A stretch of 64,000 bases of DNA. It comes from Phycisphaeraceae bacterium (GTDB lineage Bacteria > Planctomycetota > Phycisphaerae > Phycisphaerales > UBA1924). This document shows, in pieces, positions 23,955 to 33,372 of this stretch (position 1 is the stretch's first letter; each line of letters starts with the position of its first letter). The notes beneath the pieces were generated by a model. That model saw only the letters and a program-made list of their open reading frames with translations, was not told the DNA's origin and ran no database searches. The position numbers and the translations under genes are program-made. The stretch spans positions 558,001-622,000 of the forward strand of contig CP060234.1 of NCBI GenBank assembly GCA_023898685.1. The letters run 5' to 3'.

Positions 23955-25448
23955 TCACGGCGTGGCGCGGATGATCGCCCGCCGGTAGGCGACCAGAGGC
24001 GGCGTCCCGTTATCCGTCGCTTGCAGGATGACATGCAGCGTTCCGGGCCTGTCGAGTCGCGGCAGCACGACCCGCGTTGACAGACCGTCGTCGCGTGTGA
24101 GCTTCGCGCCCCAGATGCTGCCCGCCTCGTTGTAGATCCACCACGACACGCCGACGGTCTGACCGTCATCCCCGGCGGTCGTGCCGATCGCCGACAGGTC
24201 GACCGTGGCCCCGGACTCGGCCGAGAACTCGAGCACGGCCGACGTGGTATCGCCGTTGAGGACGGGCCGCGGATTGTGGTTCGCGTCGTCGTATCGGTCG
24301 GCCACGCACCAGTCCATGCGTGCGGCGAAGTCGTTCTGGTAGTGCTCGCGCCAACGCCAGATCGTGGCCTGACTAGAGGTCTCGGTGCGTCCGTTGTCGG
24401 CGGTCACCGTGTCGCGCGCGCTGGAGTTGTGCGTCCACGTCGGCCTCGTCTCGCCGGCGGGCTGGTAGAGCTTGTAGCGTCCGCCCCAGCCGCCGTAGTC
24501 GGGCGAGATCGACGAGCCCAGCCCGTTGTCGATCAGGCCGAGGTAGCTCGGGGTGTCGCCCTCCATGATGTACTTGAGCGGTGGATAGAGCGCCCCGAGC
24601 GGCCCGTGTCCACGAATCACGTTATCGGTGAGCCAGGGGTTGTCGACCATCTCGAAGCGGTGACCCGGGCCGTTGCGGTAGTTGCGGTCGCCGGAGATGC
24701 CCGTCCACGTGGCGAGGTAGTAGTCCTCCCAGCTCGACGGGTTCGAGGGCGAGACGATGTAGACCAGCCCCGGAAACTCGCGTCGCATCCAGGGGCCGGC
24801 GTTGTCCTGGTCGGAAATGGAATACACGCGGATCTTCGAGACGAAACGCGCGAGCTCGGCGGCGGACCGGGATGCGCGGACGTCCCGCAGCGCCTGGGCC
24901 AGCGTGTTGGAACCACCCCAGATGGTGATCCAGAGCGGGCGTTCGTCCTCCCGGTCGACCGCTTCGGTGATGCGATGCGAGCCCGCGGTGGTCATCCCAT
25001 CGCCGACGGCCGCCATGCCGAAGCCCGCCTGGCCGGTCGCGGTGACCGCGAGCAGATGCTCGACGCTCGGGAAGCCGTCGGCGTGCTTGAGCAAGTTGGT
25101 GCGCACTTCGCCATAGGCGTAGACCATCCGGCGGATGAGGTCTTCGCGAGTCCGGTCCTGGAGCCAGGCCGAGGTTGTGGCGACGAGACCCTCGATCTCA
25201 AACTGATTCGAGTAGACGAGCAGGCGCACCAGCGATTCCTCGTCGTCGGGCTCGTTGGAGATGTCGGTCAGGACCAGCAGCCGGGGCCTTGCGACGGGGA
25301 TGATGTCGGAGATGGGGGCGGGCGTCGCAGAGGCCGGGGAGACGGTCTGGTCTAGCCCGGGCGTGGTTGCGCCTCGATCTGGCTGAGCGAAGGCGCCGGG
25401 CGAGGCCAGGCACGCGGCGAGACCGGCGAGGGACATCGTGAGATTCAT
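23955..25448 (-). CDS. Secreted DUF1593 (nucleoside-hydrolase-like) protein
   Basis: This 497-aa protein has a signal peptide (MNLTMSLAGLAACLASPGAFAQ). Residues about 45-320 match DUF1593: RLLVLTDISNEPDDEESLVRLLVYSN carries the Asp-rich loop expected in nucleoside-hydrolase-like folds, followed by WITIWGGSNTLAQAL. The remaining part is a beta-rich domain common in these proteins, which are annotated as cellulose-binding or as accessory proteins of polysaccharide use. ATG 25448 is preceded by GGAGGT; an in-frame GTG-type start upstream is less likely. Substrate unknown. It lies between the alpha-galactosidase and the LacI regulator, which is on the same strand upstream. Confidence 0.85.
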   Translation of the reverse strand: MNLTMSLAGLAACLASPGAFAQPDRGATTPGLDQTVSPASATPAPISDIIPVARPRLLVLTDISNEPDDEESLVRLLVYSNQFEIEGLVATTSAWLQDRTREDLIRRMVYAYGEVRTNLLKHADGFPSVEHLLAVTATGQAGFGMAAVGDGMTTAGSHRITEAVDREDERPLWITIWGGSNTLAQALRDVRASRSAAELARFVSKIRVYSISDQDNAGPWMRREFPGLVYIVSPSNPSSWEDYYLATWTGISGDRNYRNGPGHRFEMVDNPWLTDNVIRGHGPLGALYPPLKYIMEGDTPSYLGLIDNGLGSSISPDYGGWGGRYKLYQPAGETRPTWTHNSSARDTVTADNGRTETSSQATIWRWREHYQNDFAARMDWCVADRYDDANHNPRPVLNGDTTSAVLEFSAESGATVDLSAIGTTAGDDGQTVGVSWWIYNEAGSIWGAKLTRDDGLSTRVVLPRLDRPGTLHVILQATDNGTPPLVAYRRAIIRATP

Positions 25449-25569
25449 GGCAGGTGACCTCCGCAGCGTCGGACACACCAAGGTAGCGAGCCGAGATGTT
25501 CGCGGGAACCGGTCGTCCCGCGAGTTTGACGCCGGCGCATGCCCGCGACGCGACCCGAGGGCGATTGGA

Positions 25570-26613
25570 TCAGGAGGCTTCGAGGTTCGACGACGCCCGC
25601 GCGATCAGCTTCGCCTCGATCGGCGCTCGCTCGGGCACATCGTCGCCCTTGATGATCGCCAGGGTCGCCTCGACCAGGGCCTTCGACACCTCGGGGATCG
25701 GCTCGCACACGACGGTGAGCCCGCCGACGAGCCACGGCGTGGTCACGGTGTCGTCGTAGGTCGCCACGGCGATGTCCCGCCCGACCCGACGGCCCATGAC
25801 CGCGAGCTGGTGGAGCACCGCCGGGGCGACGAGCGCGTTGTGCACGAGCACGCAGTCGATCTCGGGCTCGCGGGTCAGCAGCGCCTCTGTGGCCTTCGCC
25901 CAGTCGGCGAGTTCCGCCTCCTGCGAGAGCGACTGACATTGCGAGCCGCCTGAGTAGAGCCCGAGCGATGTCAGGATCTTCTCGTAGGCCACCGCGCGAG
26001 GAGAACGCTCGGTCTCCGGACGGGTGAGATCGTTCCGGGAATCGAGCAGCAACCCGATACGCCGCGCGCCCACCCGCTTGAAGTGCATGAAGAGATGCCG
26101 GATCGCCGGCTCATACTCGACCCAGACGGCGACGTTGACGGTCGCCGGGTCGTGCCGCTCGCCGAGCGATTCGGACCGGGTCACGAGCGGGAAGTCCGGC
26201 TTGCGGCCCGCGGCGAGGGACGGATCGGTTGTGTACTCGATCGCGATGACCGCGTCGCAGATCCGCTGATCGACCATGCCGAGGATGTCCTCGGCCCGCT
26301 TCGGATCGGAGTGGGTCTCGAACGGGATGGTGTGGAAGCTCGCATCCCGCAGCTCAACCTCGACGGCGCTGAGATACTCGGCGAAGAACTGGTTGAGCAG
26401 ACTGTTGACGAGCAGGGCGACCGTGTTGGTCCGCTTGCCGGCGAGGAGCTGGGCCTGGCGGTTGGGCCTGTAATCCAGCTCGCGGGCGACCTCTTCGATC
26501 CGGGCCCGCATCGCCTTGGACACACGGTGGTACTGGCGGCCGTTGAGCACGAGCGAGACCGCCGGCTCGGAGATGCCGACGATCGCCGCGATGTCCTTGA
26601 GTGTTGCCGCCAA
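25570..26613 (-). CDS. LacI family transcriptional regulator
   Basis: This 347-aa regulator has the usual LacI length. It begins with the helix-turn-helix (ATLKDIAAIVGISEPAVSL), followed by the hinge region (YRPNRQAQLLAGKRTNTV) with the Leu that in this family enters the minor groove at a central CpG. The rest is a periplasmic-binding-protein-like sensor domain that would bind a sugar. TTG 26613 is chosen because it starts exactly at the helix-turn-helix and has an AAGGG about eight bases upstream; upstream in-frame sequence looks non-coding. Four matching CpG-centred operators lie within 9 kb, one in this gene's own upstream region, so it is the natural candidate to control them. Confidence 0.9.
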   Translation of the reverse strand: MAATLKDIAAIVGISEPAVSLVLNGRQYHRVSKAMRARIEEVARELDYRPNRQAQLLAGKRTNTVALLVNSLLNQFFAEYLSAVEVELRDASFHTIPFETHSDPKRAEDILGMVDQRICDAVIAIEYTTDPSLAAGRKPDFPLVTRSESLGERHDPATVNVAVWVEYEPAIRHLFMHFKRVGARRIGLLLDSRNDLTRPETERSPRAVAYEKILTSLGLYSGGSQCQSLSQEAELADWAKATEALLTREPEIDCVLVHNALVAPAVLHQLAVMGRRVGRDIAVATYDDTVTTPWLVGGLTVVCEPIPEVSKALVEATLAIIKGDDVPERAPIEAKLIARASSNLEAS

Positions 26614-26855
26614 CCGCCACGCCCTTTCCGAGAGGCACAACACTAGTCGCAAGGCTCGGTCGCCTCGACCTCGGCGTCGCCGTTGCTCCAGAGTGCCGAC
26701 CGCTCCTGGGCTGAACAACCGCGACCGGGTGCACGGGCCGGTGTCGAGACGGCGTTGCGGGGTCGGCGTTGAATCTGGGCCCACCGGAACACAGACGCTA
26801 TCGTCATCCGTGAATTAGACTATCAATACCCGTCTAAATACATCCGCATTTTTCA

Positions 26856-26871
26856 AGGCAACCGCTTGACT
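26856..26871 (-). promoter_or_regulatory. LacI-type operator, site C
   Basis: The minus strand reads AGTCAAGCGGTTGCCT, one mismatch from the window consensus TGTYAANCGNTTGCCT. It covers the -35 hexamer (TTGACT) of the rightward promoter. Unlike sites A, B and D, its TTGCCT half points toward the regulator gene, so it may act on both directions. Confidence 0.7.
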
Positions 26872-26893
26872 GGCGTGCTGGATTCTGTATGCT
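26866..26893 (+). promoter_or_regulatory. Sigma-70-like promoter overlapped by operator C
   Basis: TTGACT (26866-26871), a 16-base spacer and TATGCT (26888-26893). This is the best promoter match in the window. A start near 26900 would give a leader of about 100 bases. Confidence 0.65.
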
Positions 26894-26998
26894 GCGCAAT
26901 CGACACGTGAAGGTGCCGCATTTGGGCCGCCACAGGCGGCCAACAAGCCGATGAGCATCCGGATGGCATCCCGGGCGAAGCCCCGCAAGGAGAAACCC

Positions 26999-27727
26999 AT
27001 GAAGACCTTTGGACTGACCGTGGCCCTGTTGACTGCTCTTGCGGGCACGGCCGCCGCCCAGAGCGCCAGCGTGACCGTTTTCTCGAGCGCCGCGACCGTC
27101 GCCCCGGGCGGCACGGTCTCCATCACGCTCGCAGTAGATTTCGACACGGGCGGCGCCGGCGGAGGGCTCTTCGGCGCGGCCGGCCTATACGGCTTCGGCG
27201 GGAACATGACCGTCGCGGGCGACGGCTCAGCCGACGTAGGCGGCTCCAATATCGCGGTTGACGCCCAGCTCGCGTTCGGCCAGACGGCCGCCACGCCGGG
27301 CGGGGGCGTGCTTGTCCGCGCTGGCGGCGGCCGCGGGTTCGACGGCGGGCTGTCGGGCAGCCCCAAGGACGTTCTGACCTTTGACCTGACGGCTGACGCC
27401 GGCGCCACCGCGGGCACGAGCGTCACCATCGATTTCGACGGCGCGGTCGTGCTGGTCGAGGGTTCGGACCTGGTGACCTACGCGACGGTGCCCGGCCTCA
27501 ACCAGGCGACATTGCCGACTACCTCGGTCACGATCACGATCGGTTCCGCCGGCTGCAACGCCGCCGATATCTCGGCGCCCTACGGCCTGCTCGACCTCGC
27601 TGATATCAACACGTTCATCTCGGGCTTCCTCACGCAGGACCCGGTCTCCGACATCGACGGCAACGGCCTTCACGACCTGGCGGACATCAACCTGTTCATC
27701 TCTGCGTTCCTCGCCGGGTGCCCGTAA
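26999..27727 (+). CDS. Secreted cohesin-like-fold/dockerin-like protein
   Basis: This 242-aa protein begins with a signal peptide (MKTFGLTVALLTALAGTAAAQ). Residues about 22-180 are a Gly/Ala/Val-rich beta domain (SVTVFSSAATVAPGGTVSITL, ending in VTITIGSAG) whose opening resembles cohesin-type or similar surface domains. The C-terminus has two dockerin-like units: a degenerate one (CNAADISAPYGLLDLADINTF) and a calcium-loop type (DIDGNGLHDLADINLFISAFL) closing with AGCP. ATG 26999 has AAGGAG upstream. It is preceded by operator C and a strong promoter. If the N-terminal domain really were a cohesin, this would be a possible docking partner for the many dockerin-like tails nearby; that is speculation. 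Confidence 0.8.
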   Translation: MKTFGLTVALLTALAGTAAAQSASVTVFSSAATVAPGGTVSITLAVDFDTGGAGGGLFGAAGLYGFGGNMTVAGDGSADVGGSNIAVDAQLAFGQTAATPGGGVLVRAGGGRGFDGGLSGSPKDVLTFDLTADAGATAGTSVTIDFDGAVVLVEGSDLVTYATVPGLNQATLPTTSVTITIGSAGCNAADISAPYGLLDLADINTFISGFLTQDPVSDIDGNGLHDLADINLFISAFLAGCP

Positions 27728-27750
27728 ACGGTTCGACAACGCTCCCCGCG

Positions 27751-27838
27751 CCACGCACGCCCTTGTTGGTGCGGAGGAGGTATTCTCCCGCCATGCACGC
27801 CACGATGCCGATCGATCGCATCGACGTGGCGTGCGTGG
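27751..27838 (+). promoter_or_regulatory. Leader with two mutually exclusive stems upstream of the sugar symporter
   Basis: The segment 27825-27838 can pair in two ways: 27825-27834 with 27795-27804 (10 bp, extended by an inner 4-bp stem 27805-27808 with 27818-27821), or 27828-27838 with 27751-27761 (11 bp). Both are perfect. This is the layout of an attenuator or a small-molecule leader, though no known riboswitch consensus was recognised. Confidence 0.45.
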
Positions 27839-27916
27839 TTGGCATACCGGTCGGCTGACTGACGGCCTTTCCCCACGGGTCGCGCCCCGGGCGCCCATTC
27901 GCAGAGGCTCCGCCAC

Positions 27917-29638
27917 ATGACCATTCTCCCGCAGACGCTCGCAGAGGCCGCGTTGCCTTCGCTCGTCGGGCTCGACTGGGCCGTGATCGCCCTGTACTTC
28001 GTGGGTGTCGCCGGAATCGCCTGGTGGTCGGGGCGGAAGCAGAACACGAGTGAGGACTACTTCCTCGCGGGGCGCAACGTCGGCTGGTTCGTCATCGGCG
28101 CCTCGCTGTTCGCGTCGAACATCGGCTCGGAACACCTCGTGGGCCTCGCGGGCGAGGGGTCCGACAGCGGCGTCGCCATGGCCCACTACGAGCTGCACGC
28201 ATGGTGCCTGCTCGTGCTGGGCTGGGTGCTGCTGCCGTTCTTCATCCGCAGCCAGGTCTTCACGCTGCCCGAGTTCCTCGAGAAACGGTTCAGCCCGGCG
28301 TCGCGGTGGGTGGTCTCGCTCGTGAGCCTGCTCGCGTACGTGTTCACCAAGGTGAGCGTCACCGTGTTCGCGGGCGGCACCGTTGTTGCCACGCTGTTCC
28401 CCGAGCTCACACCATTCGGCATGAGCCCGTTCTGGAGCGGGGCCCTCGCGGTCGTCATCCTCACGGGCATCTACACAATCGTCGGTGGCCTCCGCGCGGT
28501 GGTCTACACCGAGGCGGCCCAGGCGGTCGTGCTCATCGGCGGCTCGCTCACGCTGACGATGATCGGCCTGTCCAAGCTGGGCGGCTGGGGCGAGATGACG
28601 CACACGCTCGATCCGGAGATGTTCAACCTCTGGAAGCCGGCGGACGACCCCAACTTCCCCTGGCCCGGCATGCTCTTCGCCGCACCGATCGTGGGCCTGT
28701 GGTACTGGTGCACCGATCAGTACATCGTGCAGCGGACGCTCGCCGGGCGCGACCTCAAGACCTCGCGGCGCGGCACGATCTTCGGGGCCTACCTCAAGCT
28801 GACGCCGGTGTTCATCTTCATCATCCCGGGCATGATCGGGGCGGCGCTCAAGCAGAAGGGCCTGATAGACTTCGACTCCAAGGACTCGGTCTTCCCGACG
28901 ATGGTCGGGGCGCTGCTGCCCGCGGGCATCCGGGGCCTCGTTGTCGCGGGTCTTCTCGCGGCGCTGATGAGCTCGCTCGCGTCGGTCTTCAACTCGTGCT
29001 CGACGCTGTTTACGGTGGACGTGTACGAGAAGATCAAGCCGGGCCGGCCCGAGAAGGAACTGGTCACGGTCGGGCGGATCGCGACGTCGGTCGTCGTGCT
29101 CGCGGGGATCGCGTGGATCCCCGTGATGGAGAACGTCAGCGACGGGCTGTACAAATACCTCCAGAGCGTGCAGGCCTACCTCGCCCCGCCGCTCACGGCG
29201 ATCTTCTTCCTGGGCGTGTTCATCCGGCGGATCAACGCGACGGGGGCGCTCGCCTCACTCATCGTCGGGTTTGTTCTGGGGCTGACCAAGCTGGGCTGCC
29301 AGGTCTACGCCGGCGGGATCAAGGTCGACGACGCGGCCCGGGTCGCCGCCGCGACGTGGTCGACCGACCCGGTCATCATGTTCGGCGAGATCAACTTCCT
29401 GATGTTCGCCGTCTATCTCTTCCTCGCCAGTTCTGCGGTGATGATCCTCGTCAGCCTGCTGACGCCCGCCCCGCCGGCAGAGAAGACCCGCGGCCTGACG
29501 GTCGGGGGCGGCCGGACCGAGCAGGCGGAACGCAGCTGGACGAAGTGGGACGTCATCCACACGGGCATCGTGCTGTGCATCATCGTGTCGGTGTACCTGT
29601 ACTTCTCGGGGCTGTTTTTCGGGGGTGGGCCGTCGTGA
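27917..29638 (+). CDS. Sodium:solute symporter (SGLT/SSS family)
   Basis: This 573-aa protein has the length and about 14 hydrophobic segments of SSS family transporters, which use sodium to import sugars and related solutes. Family landmarks are SGRKQNTSEDYFLAGRNVGW, the first-helix region FASNIGSEHLVGLAGEGS, TGIYTIVGGLRAVVYTEAAQ (the SSS signature region) and the inner-helix GLLAALMSSLASVFNS with the sodium-site Ser residues. It is closest in look to sugar carriers of the vSGLT group. Its stop overlaps the GTG start of the rhamnogalacturonan lyase gene (GTGA), so uptake and depolymerisation are translationally coupled; the cargo may be rhamnose/galacturonate-containing or galactose sugars. 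Confidence 0.9.
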   Translation: MTILPQTLAEAALPSLVGLDWAVIALYFVGVAGIAWWSGRKQNTSEDYFLAGRNVGWFVIGASLFASNIGSEHLVGLAGEGSDSGVAMAHYELHAWCLLVLGWVLLPFFIRSQVFTLPEFLEKRFSPASRWVVSLVSLLAYVFTKVSVTVFAGGTVVATLFPELTPFGMSPFWSGALAVVILTGIYTIVGGLRAVVYTEAAQAVVLIGGSLTLTMIGLSKLGGWGEMTHTLDPEMFNLWKPADDPNFPWPGMLFAAPIVGLWYWCTDQYIVQRTLAGRDLKTSRRGTIFGAYLKLTPVFIFIIPGMIGAALKQKGLIDFDSKDSVFPTMVGALLPAGIRGLVVAGLLAALMSSLASVFNSCSTLFTVDVYEKIKPGRPEKELVTVGRIATSVVVLAGIAWIPVMENVSDGLYKYLQSVQAYLAPPLTAIFFLGVFIRRINATGALASLIVGFVLGLTKLGCQVYAGGIKVDDAARVAAATWSTDPVIMFGEINFLMFAVYLFLASSAVMILVSLLTPAPPAEKTRGLTVGGGRTEQAERSWTKWDVIHTGIVLCIIVSVYLYFSGLFFGGGPS

Positions 29639-31785
29639 TCGGGGTCTCCAGAGGTCGGCTCGCCTTCCTGATTCTGGCGTTGGCCGCCGCGCTCGCGGGG
29701 GCTCAGCCTCGCCAGATGGAGAATCTGGGGCGGGGCCTGGTGGCCTTCCGCGACGGCAACTCGGTCTACATGAGCTGGCGGCTGCTCGCGACCGATCCGG
29801 ACGACGTCAGGTTCGAGGTGTACCGGTCGACCGATGGAGGGCCGGAACTACGCGTGAATCACTACTCGATCTTCACCTCCACCAATTTCGTCGACACGGC
29901 GGTCGATCTCACAAAGCAGAACGTCTACACCGTCCGGCCAAGAATCTCGACGACATGGCTGAAGCCGTCGAAGCCCGTGACGCTCCCGGCGAACCCGCCG
30001 ACGTTCATCGAGCAGGCGCACCTGCTCCTCCCGCTCGCCCCGCTGCCCGACCACTACGTCCACCTCGCCTGGGTGGGCGATCTGGACGGCGACGGTGAGT
30101 ACGACTTCGTCGTCGATCGCATCCCGTCGGTCGACGGGATCAGCGAGAAGCTGGAGGCCTACCTGGCCGATGGCACTTTCCTCTGGCGCATGGATATGGG
30201 TCCCGGCAGCCTCAACCGGGACAATCTCGAGCCCGGCCCGACCGCGATCAGCACGGGGCACCAGGACGGTGTCGAGGTCTACGACATGGACGGCGACGGG
30301 CGGGCCGAGGTGATGGTCCGATCGGGCCCGGGCGTCACCTTCGGCGATGGCGCGACCTGGAGCGGATCGACGACGGACGTGCAGTTCATCAGCGTCGTCG
30401 ATGGCATGACCGGGGCCGAGCTCAGCCACGCGCTCGTGCCGAACGAATTCATCGACATGGGCCCGGTGAGCGGGCACTTCGGCATCGGCTACCTCGACGG
30501 CGTGCATCCCAGTCTCCTGTACAGCGCCGAGAACCGCATCGGCGGCGCCGGAACAGGATTCAACCGGATCGAACTCGCGTACGACTACAGCAATCGGCTG
30601 CGGCTTCGCTGGCAATGGGACGTCGATGTCCCCGTCGACAAGTTCCATCAGATCCGGATCGGTGACGTTGACCGGGACGGCAAGGACGAACTGCTTGACG
30701 GCGGGTTCGTGGTCGATGACGACGGGACCCTGCTCTACCGCGTCCCGGGCATCTGCCACGGCGATCGCTTCCACGTCGGCGACCTCGACCCGGCCCGCCC
30801 CGGGCTCGAGGGCTACGGCGTGCTGCAGGACCACCCCGACGGGCTCGTCGAGTACTACTACGACGCGGCGACTGGCGAGATGCTCGGCGGGAATTCCATC
30901 GCCGGCGTCGTCGATAACGGCCGAGGTGTCGCGGCCGACGTCGACCCGAATCACGAAGGCTACGAGTACTGGTCGTTCTACGGCATGTACAACGCGCAGG
31001 ACGGCGAGGAGTTGGCCGGGGGCGCCACGGTTCCCTGGCCCAACTTCCGCATCTGGTGGGACGGCGACGTCGGCAGCGAGAACCTCGACGCGACCAAGGT
31101 CGAGAAGTGGAACGCCGATTCCAAGACGATCTCACGCCTGCTGACCGGCTACAGAGAGGGCGCGACCGAAAGCTGGCGCAACGCGCCCGCGTTCTACGGC
31201 GACATTCTGGGCGACTGGCGCGAAGAGATCATGTACGAGGTCTGGGACCACTCGGCCATGATCATCTTCGTCACCACCGACGTGACCGATACGCGGCTCT
31301 ACACCCTCGCGCACAACCCGATGTACCGCTGCGACATGACCACCCGCGGCTACTACCAATCGAACATGGTCGACTACTACCTCGGCTTCGGCATGGCCGC
31401 CCCGCCCCGCCCCGACATCTTCGTCCTCCCGCTTGTGATGGGTGATGCGGACGGCGACCTGCTCGTCACGACCGACGACCTGACGAGCGTCGAAGACAAC
31501 TTCGGCCACACCGGGCCGGAGGGCGGCTCGCTGCTGGGCGACGCCAACGGCGACGGTGTCGTAGACGGACAAGACGCCTGGCTTGTGCGGAGCCTCGTCA
31601 CCGACGCCTGCAACGCCGCCGACTTCGCCGAACCGTTCAACACCCTGGACCCGGACGACGTGCTCGCCTACCTGTCGGCGTTCTCGGATGACATGGGCCG
31701 GGCGGATGTCGGGCCGGACTGGGCCGAGCTGGATTTCTTTGATGTGCTGGCGTTTCTTGCGTCGTTTGATGCCGGCTGCCCGTGA
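29635..31785 (+). CDS. Secreted PL11 rhamnogalacturonan lyase with dockerin-like tail
   Basis: This 716-aa protein cleaves the rhamnogalacturonan I backbone of pectin by beta-elimination, judging by family. The start is GTG 29635, overlapping the transporter stop, and gives a signal peptide (GRLAFLILALAAALAGAQ). The mature start QMENLGRGLVAFRDGNSVYM, the fibronectin-like first domain and the calcium-rich propeller repeats (WVGDLDGDGEYDFVVDR, MDGDGRAEVMVRSG, GDVDRDGKDELLDGG) are typical of PL11. The C-terminus carries calcium-loop units (GDADGDLLVTTDDL, GDANGDGVVDGQDA) and then two degenerate dockerin-like units, the second (WAELDFFDVLAFLASF) closing DAGCP. Confidence 0.92.
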   Translation: MIGVSRGRLAFLILALAAALAGAQPRQMENLGRGLVAFRDGNSVYMSWRLLATDPDDVRFEVYRSTDGGPELRVNHYSIFTSTNFVDTAVDLTKQNVYTVRPRISTTWLKPSKPVTLPANPPTFIEQAHLLLPLAPLPDHYVHLAWVGDLDGDGEYDFVVDRIPSVDGISEKLEAYLADGTFLWRMDMGPGSLNRDNLEPGPTAISTGHQDGVEVYDMDGDGRAEVMVRSGPGVTFGDGATWSGSTTDVQFISVVDGMTGAELSHALVPNEFIDMGPVSGHFGIGYLDGVHPSLLYSAENRIGGAGTGFNRIELAYDYSNRLRLRWQWDVDVPVDKFHQIRIGDVDRDGKDELLDGGFVVDDDGTLLYRVPGICHGDRFHVGDLDPARPGLEGYGVLQDHPDGLVEYYYDAATGEMLGGNSIAGVVDNGRGVAADVDPNHEGYEYWSFYGMYNAQDGEELAGGATVPWPNFRIWWDGDVGSENLDATKVEKWNADSKTISRLLTGYREGATESWRNAPAFYGDILGDWREEIMYEVWDHSAMIIFVTTDVTDTRLYTLAHNPMYRCDMTTRGYYQSNMVDYYLGFGMAAPPRPDIFVLPLVMGDADGDLLVTTDDLTSVEDNFGHTGPEGGSLLGDANGDGVVDGQDAWLVRSLVTDACNAADFAEPFNTLDPDDVLAYLSAFSDDMGRADVGPDWAELDFFDVLAFLASFDAGCP

Positions 31786-31863
31786 TGGCCCGGGACCGCG
31801 CGTCGCCCGACAGCGACCCAGCCGATCCGAGGGCGGTGTCCTCCCTTCTGAAGGAGCGAAACC

Positions 31864-33372
31864 ATGAGAAGCGCGTTCGGAGTGCCGATCACGTGCCTCG
31901 GCCTGCTCGCACTCGCTGCGTCGCGTGCTCCAGGCCAGGTCACGTGGATCTCGTCGACAGCCGATGAACCCTGGCGCGAGATGAACGCACCAGCCTTCGT
32001 GGCAGCCGATCCCGCCACCCCGCCCGAGATCCGGATCGCGCCGGGCCGGACGTTCCAGTCCATCGACGGGTTCGGTGGCGCGTTCAACGAACTGGGCTGG
32101 CAGGCGCTCAACCATCTCAGCGCGAGCAATCGCGACCAGGTGATGCAGGCCCTGTTCGGCGACGATGGCTGCGCCTTCAACCTGGGCCGGATCCCGATCG
32201 GCGCGAGCGACTTCGGCATCGACTGGTGCTCGGCCGATGACACGCCAGGTGACGTCGCGCTGGAGCACTTCTCGATCGACCGGGACTCGCAGTACCTCAT
32301 CCCGTACGTCCAGGCCGCGATGGCGGTCCGGCCGGGGCTGTCGTGCTGGGCGTCGCCCTGGAGCCCCCCCGCTTGGATGAAGGCGAACAACAACTACAGC
32401 GGCGGCTCGCTGCGCTGGGAGCCGGAGATCCTCGGGAGCTACGCGACCTACCTTGCCCGGTGGGTGGAGGAATACCGGGCGATCGGCATCGACATCTTCG
32501 GCCTGAGCCCGCAGAACGAGCCCAATACTTCAAACGTCTATCCGACGTGTACCTGGACCGGGCCGCAGCTGCGCGAGTTCATCGCCGGCTACTTGGGGCC
32601 GACGCTCCAGGCCCGCGGCACGGGGCTCGAACTGTGGCTCAGCCTGAACGGTGACCCGCCGAACGGCGGTGATCTCATCAACGGGCGGCTGGTAAACGTG
32701 CTGGACGATCCGGCCGCCAACGGGTTCCTGACCGGGGTGGCCTACCAGTACGACAGCCGAAACCAGATCGCCTCGGCGAGCAAGCTCTACCCGGACAAGA
32801 GGTTCATGCAGTCCGAGACCGTCTGCCACGGCGGCGCGAACAGCTGGAGCGAGGCCCAGCAGCTCTTCGCCCTGATGAAGCAGTACTTCGAGGGCGGGGC
32901 CAACAGCTACTTCATGTGGAACATGGTGCTCGACGAGACGGGCCTGAGTACCTGGAACTGGCGCCAGAACGCGATGGTCACCGTCGATCGGGGATCGCAC
33001 ACAACGCGTCTGAATGGCGAGTACTATGTCATGCGGCACTTCAGCCGGTTTGTGCGCCCCGGCGCCCGGCGGGCGCTGATGACGGGCGAGTGGGGCGATC
33101 AGATCGGGTTCGTGAACCCGGACGGCTCGCTGGTGCTCGTGATCGGGAACTCGCTCGACTGGGGGTACGACGTGCGCGTCTGCGTCGGCGGGCGAGAGGG
33201 GGGCGACACGCTCGTCGTGACGCTGCCGGGCCGGTCAATCAACACCTTCGTGGTCGACCACCCCGTGATCCCGGACGCGTGCAACGGGGCGGACCTCGCC
33301 GAGCCGCTCGGTTCGCTGGATTTCTTCGACGTCCTGAAGTACCTCGACGTGTTCGATTCCGGCTGCTCCTGA
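31864..33372 (+). CDS. Secreted GH30 glycosidase with dockerin-like tail
   Basis: This 502-aa protein has a signal peptide to about residue 25. Residues about 60-470 match GH30: SIDGFGGAFNELGWQAL near the start, WASPWSPPAWMK, the acid/base Glu219 in LSPQNEPN, and the predicted nucleophile Glu318 in MQSETVC, followed by the side beta-structure. GH30 members act on glucosylceramide, xylan, or beta-1,6-glucan/galactan; within a pectin-type locus a beta-1,6-galactanase role is possible but not shown. The end CNGADLAEPLGSLDFFDVL closes with SGCS, a variant of the dockerin-like tail. ATG 31864 has AAGGAG upstream. Confidence 0.9.
   Translation: MRSAFGVPITCLGLLALAASRAPGQVTWISSTADEPWREMNAPAFVAADPATPPEIRIAPGRTFQSIDGFGGAFNELGWQALNHLSASNRDQVMQALFGDDGCAFNLGRIPIGASDFGIDWCSADDTPGDVALEHFSIDRDSQYLIPYVQAAMAVRPGLSCWASPWSPPAWMKANNNYSGGSLRWEPEILGSYATYLARWVEEYRAIGIDIFGLSPQNEPNTSNVYPTCTWTGPQLREFIAGYLGPTLQARGTGLELWLSLNGDPPNGGDLINGRLVNVLDDPAANGFLTGVAYQYDSRNQIASASKLYPDKRFMQSETVCHGGANSWSEAQQLFALMKQYFEGGANSYFMWNMVLDETGLSTWNWRQNAMVTVDRGSHTTRLNGEYYVMRHFSRFVRPGARRALMTGEWGDQIGFVNPDGSLVLVIGNSLDWGYDVRVCVGGREGGDTLVVTLPGRSINTFVVDHPVIPDACNGADLAEPLGSLDFFDVLKYLDVFDSGCS

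Larger units (their letters stand above)
26614..26998. other. Divergent region between lacI-type gene and secreted dockerin-like protein gene
   Basis: This 385-base gap has no supported gene. The part nearest the regulator (26614-26780) is GC-rich. Further on are an inverted repeat TTAGAC-N11-GTCTAA (26815-26820 with 26832-26837), operator C and a strong promoter for the rightward gene, in an AT-rich stretch (26810-26860) unlike its surroundings. Confidence 0.6.

Noticed and set aside
28201..29634. N-terminal extension of the PL11 lyase frame through the transporter gene
   Set aside because: The extension is an out-of-frame reading of the symporter; a signal peptide begins at GTG 29635, coupled to the transporter stop.
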